Shown here piece by piece: positions 14,347 to 19,696 of a stretch of DNA of 19,696 bases (position 1 is its first letter; each line of letters begins with the position of its first letter). Location of the stretch: contig NZ_CAMPHI010000066.1 of the NCBI RefSeq assembly GCF_946885955.1, forward strand, positions 1 to 19,696, given 5' to 3'. The stretch is from an uncultured Pseudomonas sp. (lineage in GTDB: Bacteria; Pseudomonadota; Gammaproteobacteria; Pseudomonadales; Pseudomonadaceae). Under the pieces are notes generated by a model. It made no database searches. It saw only the letters and a program-made list of their open reading frames with translations, and had not been told where the DNA came from. The translations under genes were made by a program, and so were the position numbers.

Positions 14347-14371
14347 AACCCCACAGCCTTTGGCTGCGGGG
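14345..14371 (-). terminator. Intrinsic terminator after nusG
   Basis: A 10-bp stem CCCCGCAGCC/GGCTGTGGGG (one G-U pair) with an AAA loop is followed by TTTTGT. It begins 20 nt after the nusG stop and separates tRNA-Trp/secE/nusG from rplK. Confidence 0.9.
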
Positions 14372-14390
14372 TTAGGGATGCGTATGTCAG

Positions 14391-14924
14391 TTATGCCTTT
14401 TCGACCTGACTGAACTCCAGCTCGACCGGCGTCGAACGACCAAAAATGGTCACCGCCACCTGAATTCGGCTCTTCTCGTAATTCACTTCTTCGACCACGC
14501 CACTGAAGTCCGCGAACGGACCATCGATCACGCGAACCATCTCGCCCGGCTCGAACAGCGTCTTCGGCTTTGGCTTATCGCCACTGTCCGCAACACGGCG
14601 CAGGATAGCATCGGCTTCTTTATCGGTGATGGGCGCCGGCTTATCGGCAGTACCACCGATGAAGCCCATGACACGCGGGGTATCCTTGACCAAGTGCCAG
14701 GTACCTTCGTTCATGTCCATCTGCACCAGAACATAGCCCGGGAAGAACTTGCGCTCACTCTTGCGCTTCTGGCCGTTCCGCATCTCTACCACTTCTTCGG
14801 TAGGAACGAGAATTTCACCAAAACCGTCTTCCATTCCAGCGAGTTTCACGCGCTCGATCAGAGAGCGCATCACATGCTTCTCGTAACCCGAGTAAGCATG
14901 CACAACGTACCAACGCTTAGCCAC
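14391..14924 (-). CDS. nusG: Transcription termination/antitermination factor NusG
   Basis: NusG binds the RNA polymerase clamp, suppresses pausing, and links polymerase to Rho or to ribosomal protein S10. The 177-aa protein begins with the NGN domain ([42 protein letters not shown]) and ends with a KOW domain from about residue 124 ([24 protein letters not shown]). Start is GTG at 14924; an AAAGGTG site overlapping the secE stop precedes it. The gap to secE is 9 nt, so the two are coupled, the conserved bacterial arrangement. An intrinsic terminator follows. Confidence 0.99.
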   Translation of the reverse strand: MAKRWYVVHAYSGYEKHVMRSLIERVKLAGMEDGFGEILVPTEEVVEMRNGQKRKSERKFFPGYVLVQMDMNEGTWHLVKDTPRVMGFIGGTADKPAPITDKEADAILRRVADSGDKPKPKTLFEPGEMVRVIDGPFADFSGVVEEVNYEKSRIQVAVTIFGRSTPVELEFSQVEKA

Positions 14925-14933
14925 GGGACACCT

Positions 14934-15302
14934 TTAACCGACAATCAACGAAACCAGCCAACCCAGCAGGGTATCGAGCCCCCACAACAACAAGCCCATC
15001 ACCAAAACAACAGCCACAACGATCATCGTGGTCTGCGTGGTTTCCTGACGAGTCGGCCAAACGACCTTACGAATCTCGACGCGCGCTTCTTTTGCCAGCA
15101 CCGAAAAGGCCTGCCCTTTCGATGTTTGCAACGCCACGAAGCCAGCAACGATAGCAATCGCTAGCAACGCCAATACGCGATACAGAATCGGCTCGCCAGA
15201 GAAGTACTGATTACCAACCACGCCAACCACTACAAGGACGGCAACAACCAGCCACTTGAGCAGATCAAAGCGAGAGTCTTTGGCTTCAGCCTTAGCATTC
15301 AT
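14934..15302 (-). CDS. secE: Protein translocase subunit SecE
   Basis: SecE is the clamp-like essential subunit of the SecYEG inner-membrane channel. The protein is 122 aa with three predicted membrane segments (about 14-34, 40-59 and 91-121), the long three-helix form found in enterics and pseudomonads. The conserved cytoplasmic motif RKVVWPTRQET at 78-88 lies before the last, essential helix. Start is ATG at 15302, 43 nt after tRNA-Trp; the upstream GGG/GAGG-like match is weak. It is followed 9 nt later by nusG and probably shares a transcript with tRNA-Trp, which must then be released by RNase P and 3' processing. Confidence 0.98.
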   Translation of the reverse strand: MNAKAEAKDSRFDLLKWLVVAVLVVVGVVGNQYFSGEPILYRVLALLAIAIVAGFVALQTSKGQAFSVLAKEARVEIRKVVWPTRQETTQTTMIVVAVVLVMGLLLWGLDTLLGWLVSLIVG

Positions 15303-15345
15303 TTACGAGGACCCTGTGAGAAGACACGCCAAATTCGTTAGAAAA

Positions 15346-15421
15346 TGGCAGGTCAGGAGGGAATCGAACCCCCAACCTGCGGTTTTGGAGACCGCCGCTC
15401 TGCCAATTGAGCTACTGACCT
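15346..15421 (-). tRNA. tRNA-Trp (anticodon CCA)
   Basis: A 76-nt cloverleaf beginning AGGTCAGTAGCTCAATTGG and ending CTGACCTGCCA with the CCA encoded. The anticodon loop CTCCAAA gives CCA, reading UGG. The acceptor stem AGGTCAG/CTGACCT pairs fully. It sits between the tuf terminator and secE, the conserved position in Pseudomonas. Confidence 0.97.
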
Positions 15422-15457
15422 AAAACAAAAATCAGGCCGACCATTATGCCGGCCTGA
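15422..15457 (-). terminator. Intrinsic terminator after tuf
   Basis: The minus strand has TCAGGCCG/CGGCCTGA, extended inside by G-U and C-G pairs, with loop ATAATG, followed by TTTTTGTTTT. The T-tract ends exactly at the first base of tRNA-Trp. It starts 18 nt after the tuf stop. Confidence 0.9.
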
Positions 15458-15471
15458 CGGGGACAGATCAA
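15443..15471 (-). promoter_or_regulatory. Candidate promoter for tRNA-Trp-secE-nusG, nested in the tuf terminator
   Basis: TTGATC (15471-15466; four of six) and CATAAT (15448-15443; five of six) are separated by exactly 17 nt. The -10 lies in the loop of the terminator hairpin. Initiation about 7 nt further on would give a transcript with only the 3' arm of the hairpin, so it would escape termination and start about 10-15 nt before the tRNA. Inferred from sequence only. Confidence 0.5.
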
Positions 15472-15475
15472 CCGA

Positions 15476-16669
15476 TTACTCGACGATCTTGGCAACCACA
15501 CCAGCGCCAACGGTACGACCACCTTCGCGAATCGCGAAGCGCAGGCCGTCTTCCATGGCGATCGGCTTGATCAGGGTGACAACCATTTTCACGTTGTCGC
15601 CCGGCATTACCATTTCAACGCCTTCCGGCAGTTCGCACGAACCGGTTACGTCGGTGGTACGGAAGTAGAACTGCGGACGGTAGCCCTTGAAGAACGGGGT
15701 GTGACGACCACCTTCTTCCTTGGACAGCACGTACACTTCAGCTTCGAACTTGGTGTGCGGCTTGATGGTGCCCGGCTTGGCCAGAACCTGACCACGCTCT
15801 ACGTCGTCACGCTTGGTGCCGCGCAGCAGAACGCCACAGTTCTCACCAGCACGACCTTCGTCGAGCAGCTTGCGGAACATTTCAACACCGGTACAGGTGG
15901 TCTTGGTGGTATCACGCAGACCAACGATCTCGATTTCTTCCTGGATCTTGACGATACCGCGCTCTACACGACCGGTAACAACAGTACCGCGGCCGGAGAT
16001 CGAGAATACGTCTTCGATCGGCATCAGGAACGGGCGATCGATCGCACGAACCGGCTCAGGGATGTAGCTATCCAGCGTCTCGACCAGGGTCTTGACGGCA
16101 GTGGTGCCCATACCGTTGTCGTCCTGACCGTTCAGCGCCATCAGCGCGGAGCCGATGATGATCGGAGTGTCGTCACCCGGGAAATCGTAAGTGCTGAGCA
16201 GGTCGCGCACTTCCATTTCAACCAGTTCCAGCAGCTCGGCGTCGTCAACCATGTCGGCCTTGTTCAGGAACACGACGATGTACGGAACACCTACCTGACG
16301 GGACAGCAGGATGTGCTCGCGAGTCTGCGGCATCGGGCCGTCGGCAGCGGAGCAAACCAGGATCGCGCCGTCCATCTGCGCAGCACCAGTGATCATGTTC
16401 TTCACATAGTCAGCGTGACCCGGGCAGTCAACGTGCGCGTAGTGACGTACAGCCGAATCGTACTCAACGTGCGCAGTGTTGATGGTGATACCACGAGCCT
16501 TCTCTTCCGGGGCGCTATCGATCTTGTCGAAGTCGACCTTGGCGGAACCGAATACTTCGGAGCACACACGGGTCAGAGCAGCGGTCAAGGTGGTTTTACC
16601 GTGGTCAACGTGACCGATGGTACCTACGTTGACGTGCGGCTTATTCCGTTCGAATTTCTCTTTAGCCAT
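15476..16669 (-). CDS. tufB: Elongation factor Tu (tRNA-linked tuf copy)
   Basis: EF-Tu carries aminoacyl-tRNA to the ribosome as a GTP complex. This complete copy encodes 397 aa. GTPase motifs are GHVDHGKT (19-26), the switch I segment [13 protein letters not shown] (59-71) with the Mg-binding Thr62, DCPGH (81-85) and NKAD (136-139); domains II and III follow, with [13 protein letters not shown] and the C-terminal [17 protein letters not shown]. Start is ATG at 16669 with GGGAG upstream. It lies downstream of tRNA-Tyr/Gly/Thr, like E. coli tufB, and ends in an intrinsic terminator. The other copy, at the left edge, starts with GTG and encodes the same residues where visible. A hairpin separates it from tRNA-Thr, so its transcription may depend on readthrough. 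Confidence 0.99.
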   Translation of the reverse strand: MAKEKFERNKPHVNVGTIGHVDHGKTTLTAALTRVCSEVFGSAKVDFDKIDSAPEEKARGITINTAHVEYDSAVRHYAHVDCPGHADYVKNMITGAAQMDGAILVCSAADGPMPQTREHILLSRQVGVPYIVVFLNKADMVDDAELLELVEMEVRDLLSTYDFPGDDTPIIIGSALMALNGQDDNGMGTTAVKTLVETLDSYIPEPVRAIDRPFLMPIEDVFSISGRGTVVTGRVERGIVKIQEEIEIVGLRDTTKTTCTGVEMFRKLLDEGRAGENCGVLLRGTKRDDVERGQVLAKPGTIKPHTKFEAEVYVLSKEEGGRHTPFFKGYRPQFYFRTTDVTGSCELPEGVEMVMPGDNVKMVVTLIKPIAMEDGLRFAIREGGRTVGAGVVAKIVE

Positions 16670-16714
16670 TGTGACCGTCTCCCAGCGAAGAATTGAGCAA
16701 GTCGTACCGCCATT

Positions 16715-16747
16715 AAAACAAAGGCAGATACTTGCATATCTGCCTTT
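16715..16747 (-). terminator. Terminator-like hairpin between tRNA-Thr and tuf
   Basis: A perfect 11-bp stem AAAGGCAGATA/TATCTGCCTTT with loop TGCAAG is followed by GTTTTAA. It begins 7 nt after the tRNA-Thr CCA end and lies 46 nt before the tuf ATG. The stem is A/T-rich at its base and the T-tract is short, so it may be a partial terminator or a processing stem. Confidence 0.65.
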
Positions 16748-16753
16748 ATTAGA

Positions 16754-16829
16754 TGGAGCTCATGAGCGGATTTGAACCGCTGACCTCACCCTTACCAAGG
16801 GTGTGCTCTACCAACTGAGCTACATGAGC
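16754..16829 (-). tRNA. tRNA-Thr (anticodon GGU)
   Basis: A 76-nt cloverleaf starting GCTCATGTAGCTCAGTTGG and ending CATGAGCTCCA with CCA encoded. The anticodon loop TTGGTAA gives GGU, reading ACC/ACU. It is the third tRNA of the cluster and is adjacent to tuf. Confidence 0.96.
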
Positions 16830-16856
16830 GCTACACATTTACGCAAACAGCAATGC

Positions 16857-16930
<74 letters not shown>

Positions 16931-16954
16931 GGAGCCTGCAGCTCACGCTAAATC

Positions 16955-17039
16955 TGGTGGAGGGAGAAGGATTCGAACCTTCGAAGTCGATGACGTCAGA
17001 TTTACAGTCTGATCCCTTTGGCCACTCGGGAATCCCTCC
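16955..17039 (-). tRNA. tRNA-Tyr (anticodon GUA)
   Basis: An 85-nt class II tRNA with the expected long variable arm, starting GGAGGGATTCCCGAGTGG and ending TCTCCCTCCACCA with CCA encoded. The anticodon loop CTGTAAA gives GUA. It is the first gene of the tRNA-tuf unit. Confidence 0.97.
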
Positions 17040-17052
17040 AAAAGGAGGCGGC

Positions 17053-17081
17053 ATTCTCTTTGCATGCCACCCTACTGTCAA
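17053..17081 (-). promoter_or_regulatory. Promoter of the tRNA-Tyr/Gly/Thr-tuf unit
   Basis: A perfect TTGACA (17081-17076), a 17-nt spacer and GAGAAT (17058-17053; four of six) lie 13 nt before tRNA-Tyr. The discriminator GCCGCC is GC-rich, as in stable-RNA promoters under stringent (ppGpp/DksA) control; that regulation is inferred. Confidence 0.8.
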
Positions 17082-17180
17082 GCATTTTCTCATTAAAAAC
17101 CTGAGGTTACCTGCATTGACAGCCGCTTAGCAGGAGCACTATCAGCACCACCCTGCGAAGCGGGCGCCATTCTATGCAAT

Positions 17181-17852
17181 CTAACGAGGGGATGCAATGC
17201 CTTCACAAGGCATTAATTGATGTTGCAGGCCATTAAAGTCGGTAGCCAGACGCTGCAAGAGAAAATCATCCGCAAGCCGTCGACTTTCGGGCGCGATACG
17301 CACCCAGTAGCTGCGCTGAGCACGCGGCAGCTCGCGCATCTCAGGCTCGTAACCGGCGCCACGCAATCGCTGCATGACACTCTCGGCCGAATCGCTGCGA
17401 GGGAAGATACCCAGCGAGATGCCATTGGCGAGATCGCCCTCGGTAATAATGTAGCTATCGATTTTTCGCGCCTGCAGCTCCCTCAACTGACGCAGGGACG
17501 CCTGCCGAGAGCCCAGCGGAGCCAGATAAACCCAGTAATCGACGCCCCCAACCGCATCCACCGACTGCACGCTGGACCGAATATCCAGACTCAACAACCG
17601 CTGCTCGACCACGGCAGCTTCGCTCTGCTGATCGAAACTACCCAAAAACAGACAGACCGCCTCGCGCGCACTAGGATCCGCGACAGGACGCCGCGCCGGC
17701 GCCTGCGACTCGCTTAGCAGACGAATCTCCCCCTGCCCCGCCGCTGGAGCGCTAACAGCCTCTATCTCATTAACCCGCAACGGCGCCTGCTGCTGATGCC
17801 AGACGTAATAGAACAGGTTCAACACCACGAACAGTAAAAACATCCAACGCAT
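17181..17852 (-). CDS. Membrane-anchored SPOR-like protein
   Basis: A 223-aa protein with one N-terminal membrane segment (residues 3-18, FLLFVVLNLFYYVW preceded by MRWM) and the rest probably periplasmic. SPOR domains bind denuded peptidoglycan glycans at the division septum. The C-terminal region, about 104-188, resembles a SPOR domain (DYWVYLAPLGSRQASLRQL, then GISLGIF and SYWVRIAP). Residues 67-112 look like a second copy of the same pattern (CLFLGSF, then a VVEQRL helix, then DYWVYLAPL). The start is ATG at 17852 with GAGGTGG upstream; an in-frame TTG 24 nt earlier lies within coaX and is less likely. It begins 8 nt after the coaX stop and is probably co-transcribed with birA-coaX. Its exact role is unknown; a homologue occupies this place in P. 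aeruginosa. Confidence 0.85.
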   Translation of the reverse strand: MRWMFLLFVVLNLFYYVWHQQQAPLRVNEIEAVSAPAAGQGEIRLLSESQAPARRPVADPSAREAVCLFLGSFDQQSEAAVVEQRLLSLDIRSSVQSVDAVGGVDYWVYLAPLGSRQASLRQLRELQARKIDSYIITEGDLANGISLGIFPRSDSAESVMQRLRGAGYEPEMRELPRAQRSYWVRIAPESRRLADDFLLQRLATDFNGLQHQLMPCEGIASPR

Positions 17853-17860
17853 GATCCACC

Positions 17861-18607
17861 TCAACTCAGCGGGCAAGCGACTGCCAAGCCGACAAACACC
17901 AAATCAGGTACGACACGCGCATCAGGCAGCAGATTGGCCACCAGGGCAGCATCGCCACCGGTAAGAAACACCGTGAACGAATCCCCCAGATACCGATGAG
18001 CTACATCCAGCTGAGTCCGCACGAACCCCTGAAGCATCAGGGCACACCCTCGCTCAACCGCCTCTGCGGTGGAATGCCCCGGCGACATATCATGCTGCGC
18101 CTGCTCCGCCATCAGATGGTCGTAGCGAATTCGCCGAGTATGGGTACACAGCTGCGTTCGCATGAGTGGCATGCCGGGGCAAATATATCCCCCCAGATGC
18201 ATACCCTGCCTATCGACAAAATCAGCCGTGACCGCCGTCCCCAGATCAAGCACAAGACAGGCACCACTCGCCAGCCGAAAAGCCCCAACCAATGCCAGCC
18301 AGCGATCCAGCCCCAGCAGCTCAAAATGCTCGTAACCATTATGTACGCCACCCAATTCAGGGCACGGCTGCGCACGCGCACACTCTATCGCCAAGACCCG
18401 CTGCAACATCGTCATGAGCGCTAGGGTTTCTTCATCGCTACGCACGCTGACCAGCCGGCAGAAACTCAAAGCAAGCGCCCTGCTCTTGAGTGCCTCGAGC
18501 AGCTCCTCGGTGGACCCGACAACCCCTCCGCAACAAAGCTGAGCATCCGCCCGCTGAATAACCCGCCACTTTATAAAGCTGTTACCGCAATCGAGCTCAA
18601 GAATCAT
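17861..18607 (-). CDS. coaX: Type III pantothenate kinase
   Basis: CoaX phosphorylates pantothenate, the first step of coenzyme A synthesis; the type III enzyme belongs to the ASKHA fold, is unrelated to CoaA and is typically insensitive to CoA feedback. The protein is 248 aa. The phosphate-binding N-terminus is [10 protein letters not shown] (5-14, with Asp6, Gly8, Asn9 and Lys13). GLDRW lies at 99-103, the second ASKHA motif [13 protein letters not shown] at 120-132, followed by GGYICPG, and LTGGDA near the C-terminus. Start is ATG at 18607, with GAGG upstream; it overlaps the end of birA by 11 nt, implying translational coupling. Pairing with birA links two cofactor functions, biotin attachment and CoA, that both feed fatty-acid synthesis. 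Confidence 0.96.
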   Translation of the reverse strand: MILELDCGNSFIKWRVIQRADAQLCCGGVVGSTEELLEALKSRALALSFCRLVSVRSDEETLALMTMLQRVLAIECARAQPCPELGGVHNGYEHFELLGLDRWLALVGAFRLASGACLVLDLGTAVTADFVDRQGMHLGGYICPGMPLMRTQLCTHTRRIRYDHLMAEQAQHDMSPGHSTAEAVERGCALMLQGFVRTQLDVAHRYLGDSFTVFLTGGDAALVANLLPDARVVPDLVFVGLAVACPLS

Positions 18608-19562
18608 TTTTTAACCTCAAGCTGAGCTCTCCACCGCTGAAAGCCTGCTCTTTCCCGGCAACCCGCAGGCGGATCGCCCCTGACGAATCGACCCCCAACA
18701 CCTCACCCTCGATTGCCTGGCTACCGGCCATCAGGGTCACCATTCGCCCCTGCCACAGGTGATTGGACTGCCACTCATCCTTCAACGATGCGAACCCCTG
18801 AGCCTGATGCCGCTGTAAATACACCGCGAGTTGGAGATTAAGCGCAACGACCAGCGCATTGCGGTCGATATAGCGGCCCAACTCAGCGCGCATGGAGGTC
18901 CAAGGCTGATCGATCGGCGCCTTATCGGCAACCAACATATTCACGTTGATGCCAATGCCAATCACCACATGGCATACATCCGCAGGATCCCCGGAAAGCT
19001 CCAGGAGAATACCGGCAATTTTTCGGCCATCCGCCAGCAAATCATTGGGCCACTTGAGTCCGACCGAGCCCATCCCGCTATCCCTGAGAGCCTGCAGCAA
19101 TGCCAGCCCGACGACCAGACTCAGACCTTCTACCTGCCGCATTCCGCCAGAGATGCGTAATACCAGGCTGTAATACAGGTTTTCCGCAAATGGGCTGACC
19201 CAGTTTCGCCCGCGCCGACCGCGCCCAGCCTGCTGCTGCTCGGCCAATACGACAAATGGGGCGACATACCCCTGGGCCAGCCGTCGCATGGCCTCCGTAT
19301 TGGTTGAGTCGACCGACGACAGAACCGTGACAGGCCACGCCTGGGAAGCCTGGTCTCCGAGCAGCAGCGACTCATCCAGCAGGGTGAGAGGCGCTTCAAG
19401 CCGGTAGCCCCGACCACGCACCTTATGAATAGGTAGCGCCAACTCCGCCTCCAGGGACTGCAACTGCTTCCAGACGGCCGATCGGCTCACCCCCAGCGCC
19501 TTGCCAAGCGCCTCCCCGGAATGAAAACGGCCGTCCTGCAAGAGTCTTAATAAAGGCAGCAT
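18597..19562 (-). CDS. birA: Bifunctional biotin-protein ligase / biotin operon repressor BirA
   Basis: BirA makes biotinyl-5'-AMP and attaches biotin to the carrier protein of acetyl-CoA carboxylase; with its DNA-binding domain it can also repress biotin genes. The 321-aa protein has an N-terminal winged helix (about 1-55, [21 protein letters not shown]). The catalytic core has [12 protein letters not shown] (113-124), KWPNDLL (170-176), the catalytic-type Lys181 in [10 protein letters not shown], and GIGINVN. A C-terminal SH3-like domain ([22 protein letters not shown]) follows. I prefer ATG 19562 with GGGGGA just upstream over an in-frame TTG 12 nt earlier. The presence of the helix-turn-helix makes this the repressor-type (class II) enzyme. 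It is the first gene of birA-coaX-SPOR. Confidence 0.96.
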   Translation of the reverse strand: MLPLLRLLQDGRFHSGEALGKALGVSRSAVWKQLQSLEAELALPIHKVRGRGYRLEAPLTLLDESLLLGDQASQAWPVTVLSSVDSTNTEAMRRLAQGYVAPFVVLAEQQQAGRGRRGRNWVSPFAENLYYSLVLRISGGMRQVEGLSLVVGLALLQALRDSGMGSVGLKWPNDLLADGRKIAGILLELSGDPADVCHVVIGIGINVNMLVADKAPIDQPWTSMRAELGRYIDRNALVVALNLQLAVYLQRHQAQGFASLKDEWQSNHLWQGRMVTLMAGSQAIEGEVLGVDSSGAIRLRVAGKEQAFSGGELSLRLKNDS

Positions 19563-19589
19563 ATGGTCCCCCAAAGCAGTAAGGCACGC

Positions 19590-19618
19590 ATGATAGCGAT
19601 GCCTTTGTTGACTGCCTA
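19590..19618 (-). promoter_or_regulatory. Candidate promoter for birA-coaX-SPOR operon
   Basis: TAGGCA (19618-19613; four of six) and TATCAT (19595-19590; five of six) are separated by 17 nt and end 27 nt before the birA ATG. Initiation would give a leader of about 20 nt that contains the ribosome-binding site. Confidence 0.5.
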
Positions 19619-19652
19619 CAAACCCCAGGCAAGTATTTTCTCGCGCAAAGAC

Positions 19653-19686
19653 AAACCCCCCACCCGTTTACACGGATGGGGGGTTT
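19653..19686. terminator. Strong hairpin, probable bidirectional terminator upstream of birA
   Basis: AAACCCCCCACCCG pairs with CGGATGGGGGGTTT (one A-C mismatch) around a TTTACA loop. T-rich tracts flank both sides, TTTGTCTTT on the minus strand and TTTGGTTTT on the plus strand, so it can terminate in either direction. In P. aeruginosa, from memory, an rRNA operon lies just upstream of birA on the same strand, so this may be the rrn terminator. Confidence 0.75.
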
Positions 19687-19696
19687 GGTTTTAGAA

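Noticed and set aside
15701..16696. 331-aa open frame on the plus strand opposite tuf
   Set aside because: An antisense shadow of EF-Tu, whose identity is certain.
17853..17876. TTG start for the SPOR gene overlapping coaX
   Set aside because: ATG at 17852 has GAGGTGG upstream and gives a clean N-terminal membrane anchor.
19563..19574. TTG start for birA adding four residues
   Set aside because: The GGGGGA ribosome-binding site lies inside this extension and serves ATG 19562.

Overview
This window is a conserved housekeeping block of a gammaproteobacterium, almost certainly a Pseudomonas sensu lato. The evidence is the gene order and protein lengths: birA, coaX, a SPOR protein, tRNA-Tyr/Gly/Thr, tuf, tRNA-Trp, secE, nusG, rplK, rplA, rplJ, rplL, rpoB, rpoC, rpsL, rpsG, fusA, tuf. 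Specific protein features agree, such as RpoB of 1357 aa, RpoC of 1399 aa starting at TTG, and a long 122-aa SecE. From memory this matches the P. aeruginosa PAO1 neighbourhood around PA4265-PA4280. I cannot assign the species. Every gene lies on the minus strand, so transcription runs from the high-coordinate end to the low one.

From high to low coordinates: (1) 19696-19563 holds a strong hairpin, probably the terminator of a unit beyond the window, and a candidate birA promoter. (2) 19562-17181 is a compact operon of birA (biotin-protein ligase/repressor), coaX (type III pantothenate kinase) and a membrane-anchored SPOR-like protein, with genes overlapping or 8 nt apart. (3) 17081-15476 is a tRNA-tuf unit: a near-consensus promoter with GC-rich discriminator, tRNA-Tyr(GUA), tRNA-Gly(UCC), tRNA-Thr(GGU), a terminator-like hairpin, then EF-Tu. 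(4) 15471-14391 is tRNA-Trp(CCA), secE and nusG, ending in an intrinsic terminator. (5) 14346-3440 is the rplKAJL-rpoBC operon with an L10-type mRNA leader before rplJ, an intrinsic attenuator between rplL and rpoB, and a hairpin before rpoC. (6) Three hairpins, the last a clear terminator, separate rpoC from the str operon rpsL-rpsG-fusA-tuf (3280-1). The second tuf copy runs off the left edge.

Together the genes encode core RNA polymerase, the ribosomal stalk and L1 region (L11, L1, L10, L7/L12), decoding proteins S12 and S7, both elongation-factor GTPases, the transcription-elongation factor NusG, a SecYEG subunit and four tRNAs. No gap between genes exceeds about 220 bp. I see no mobile elements, CRISPR arrays, defence genes or broken genes. 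The interest is in regulatory architecture: terminators that overlap candidate promoters, in particular a promoter whose -10 lies in the loop of the tuf terminator; the two diverging tuf 5' ends; and extreme codon selection. I found no evidence of a previously undescribed biological system.
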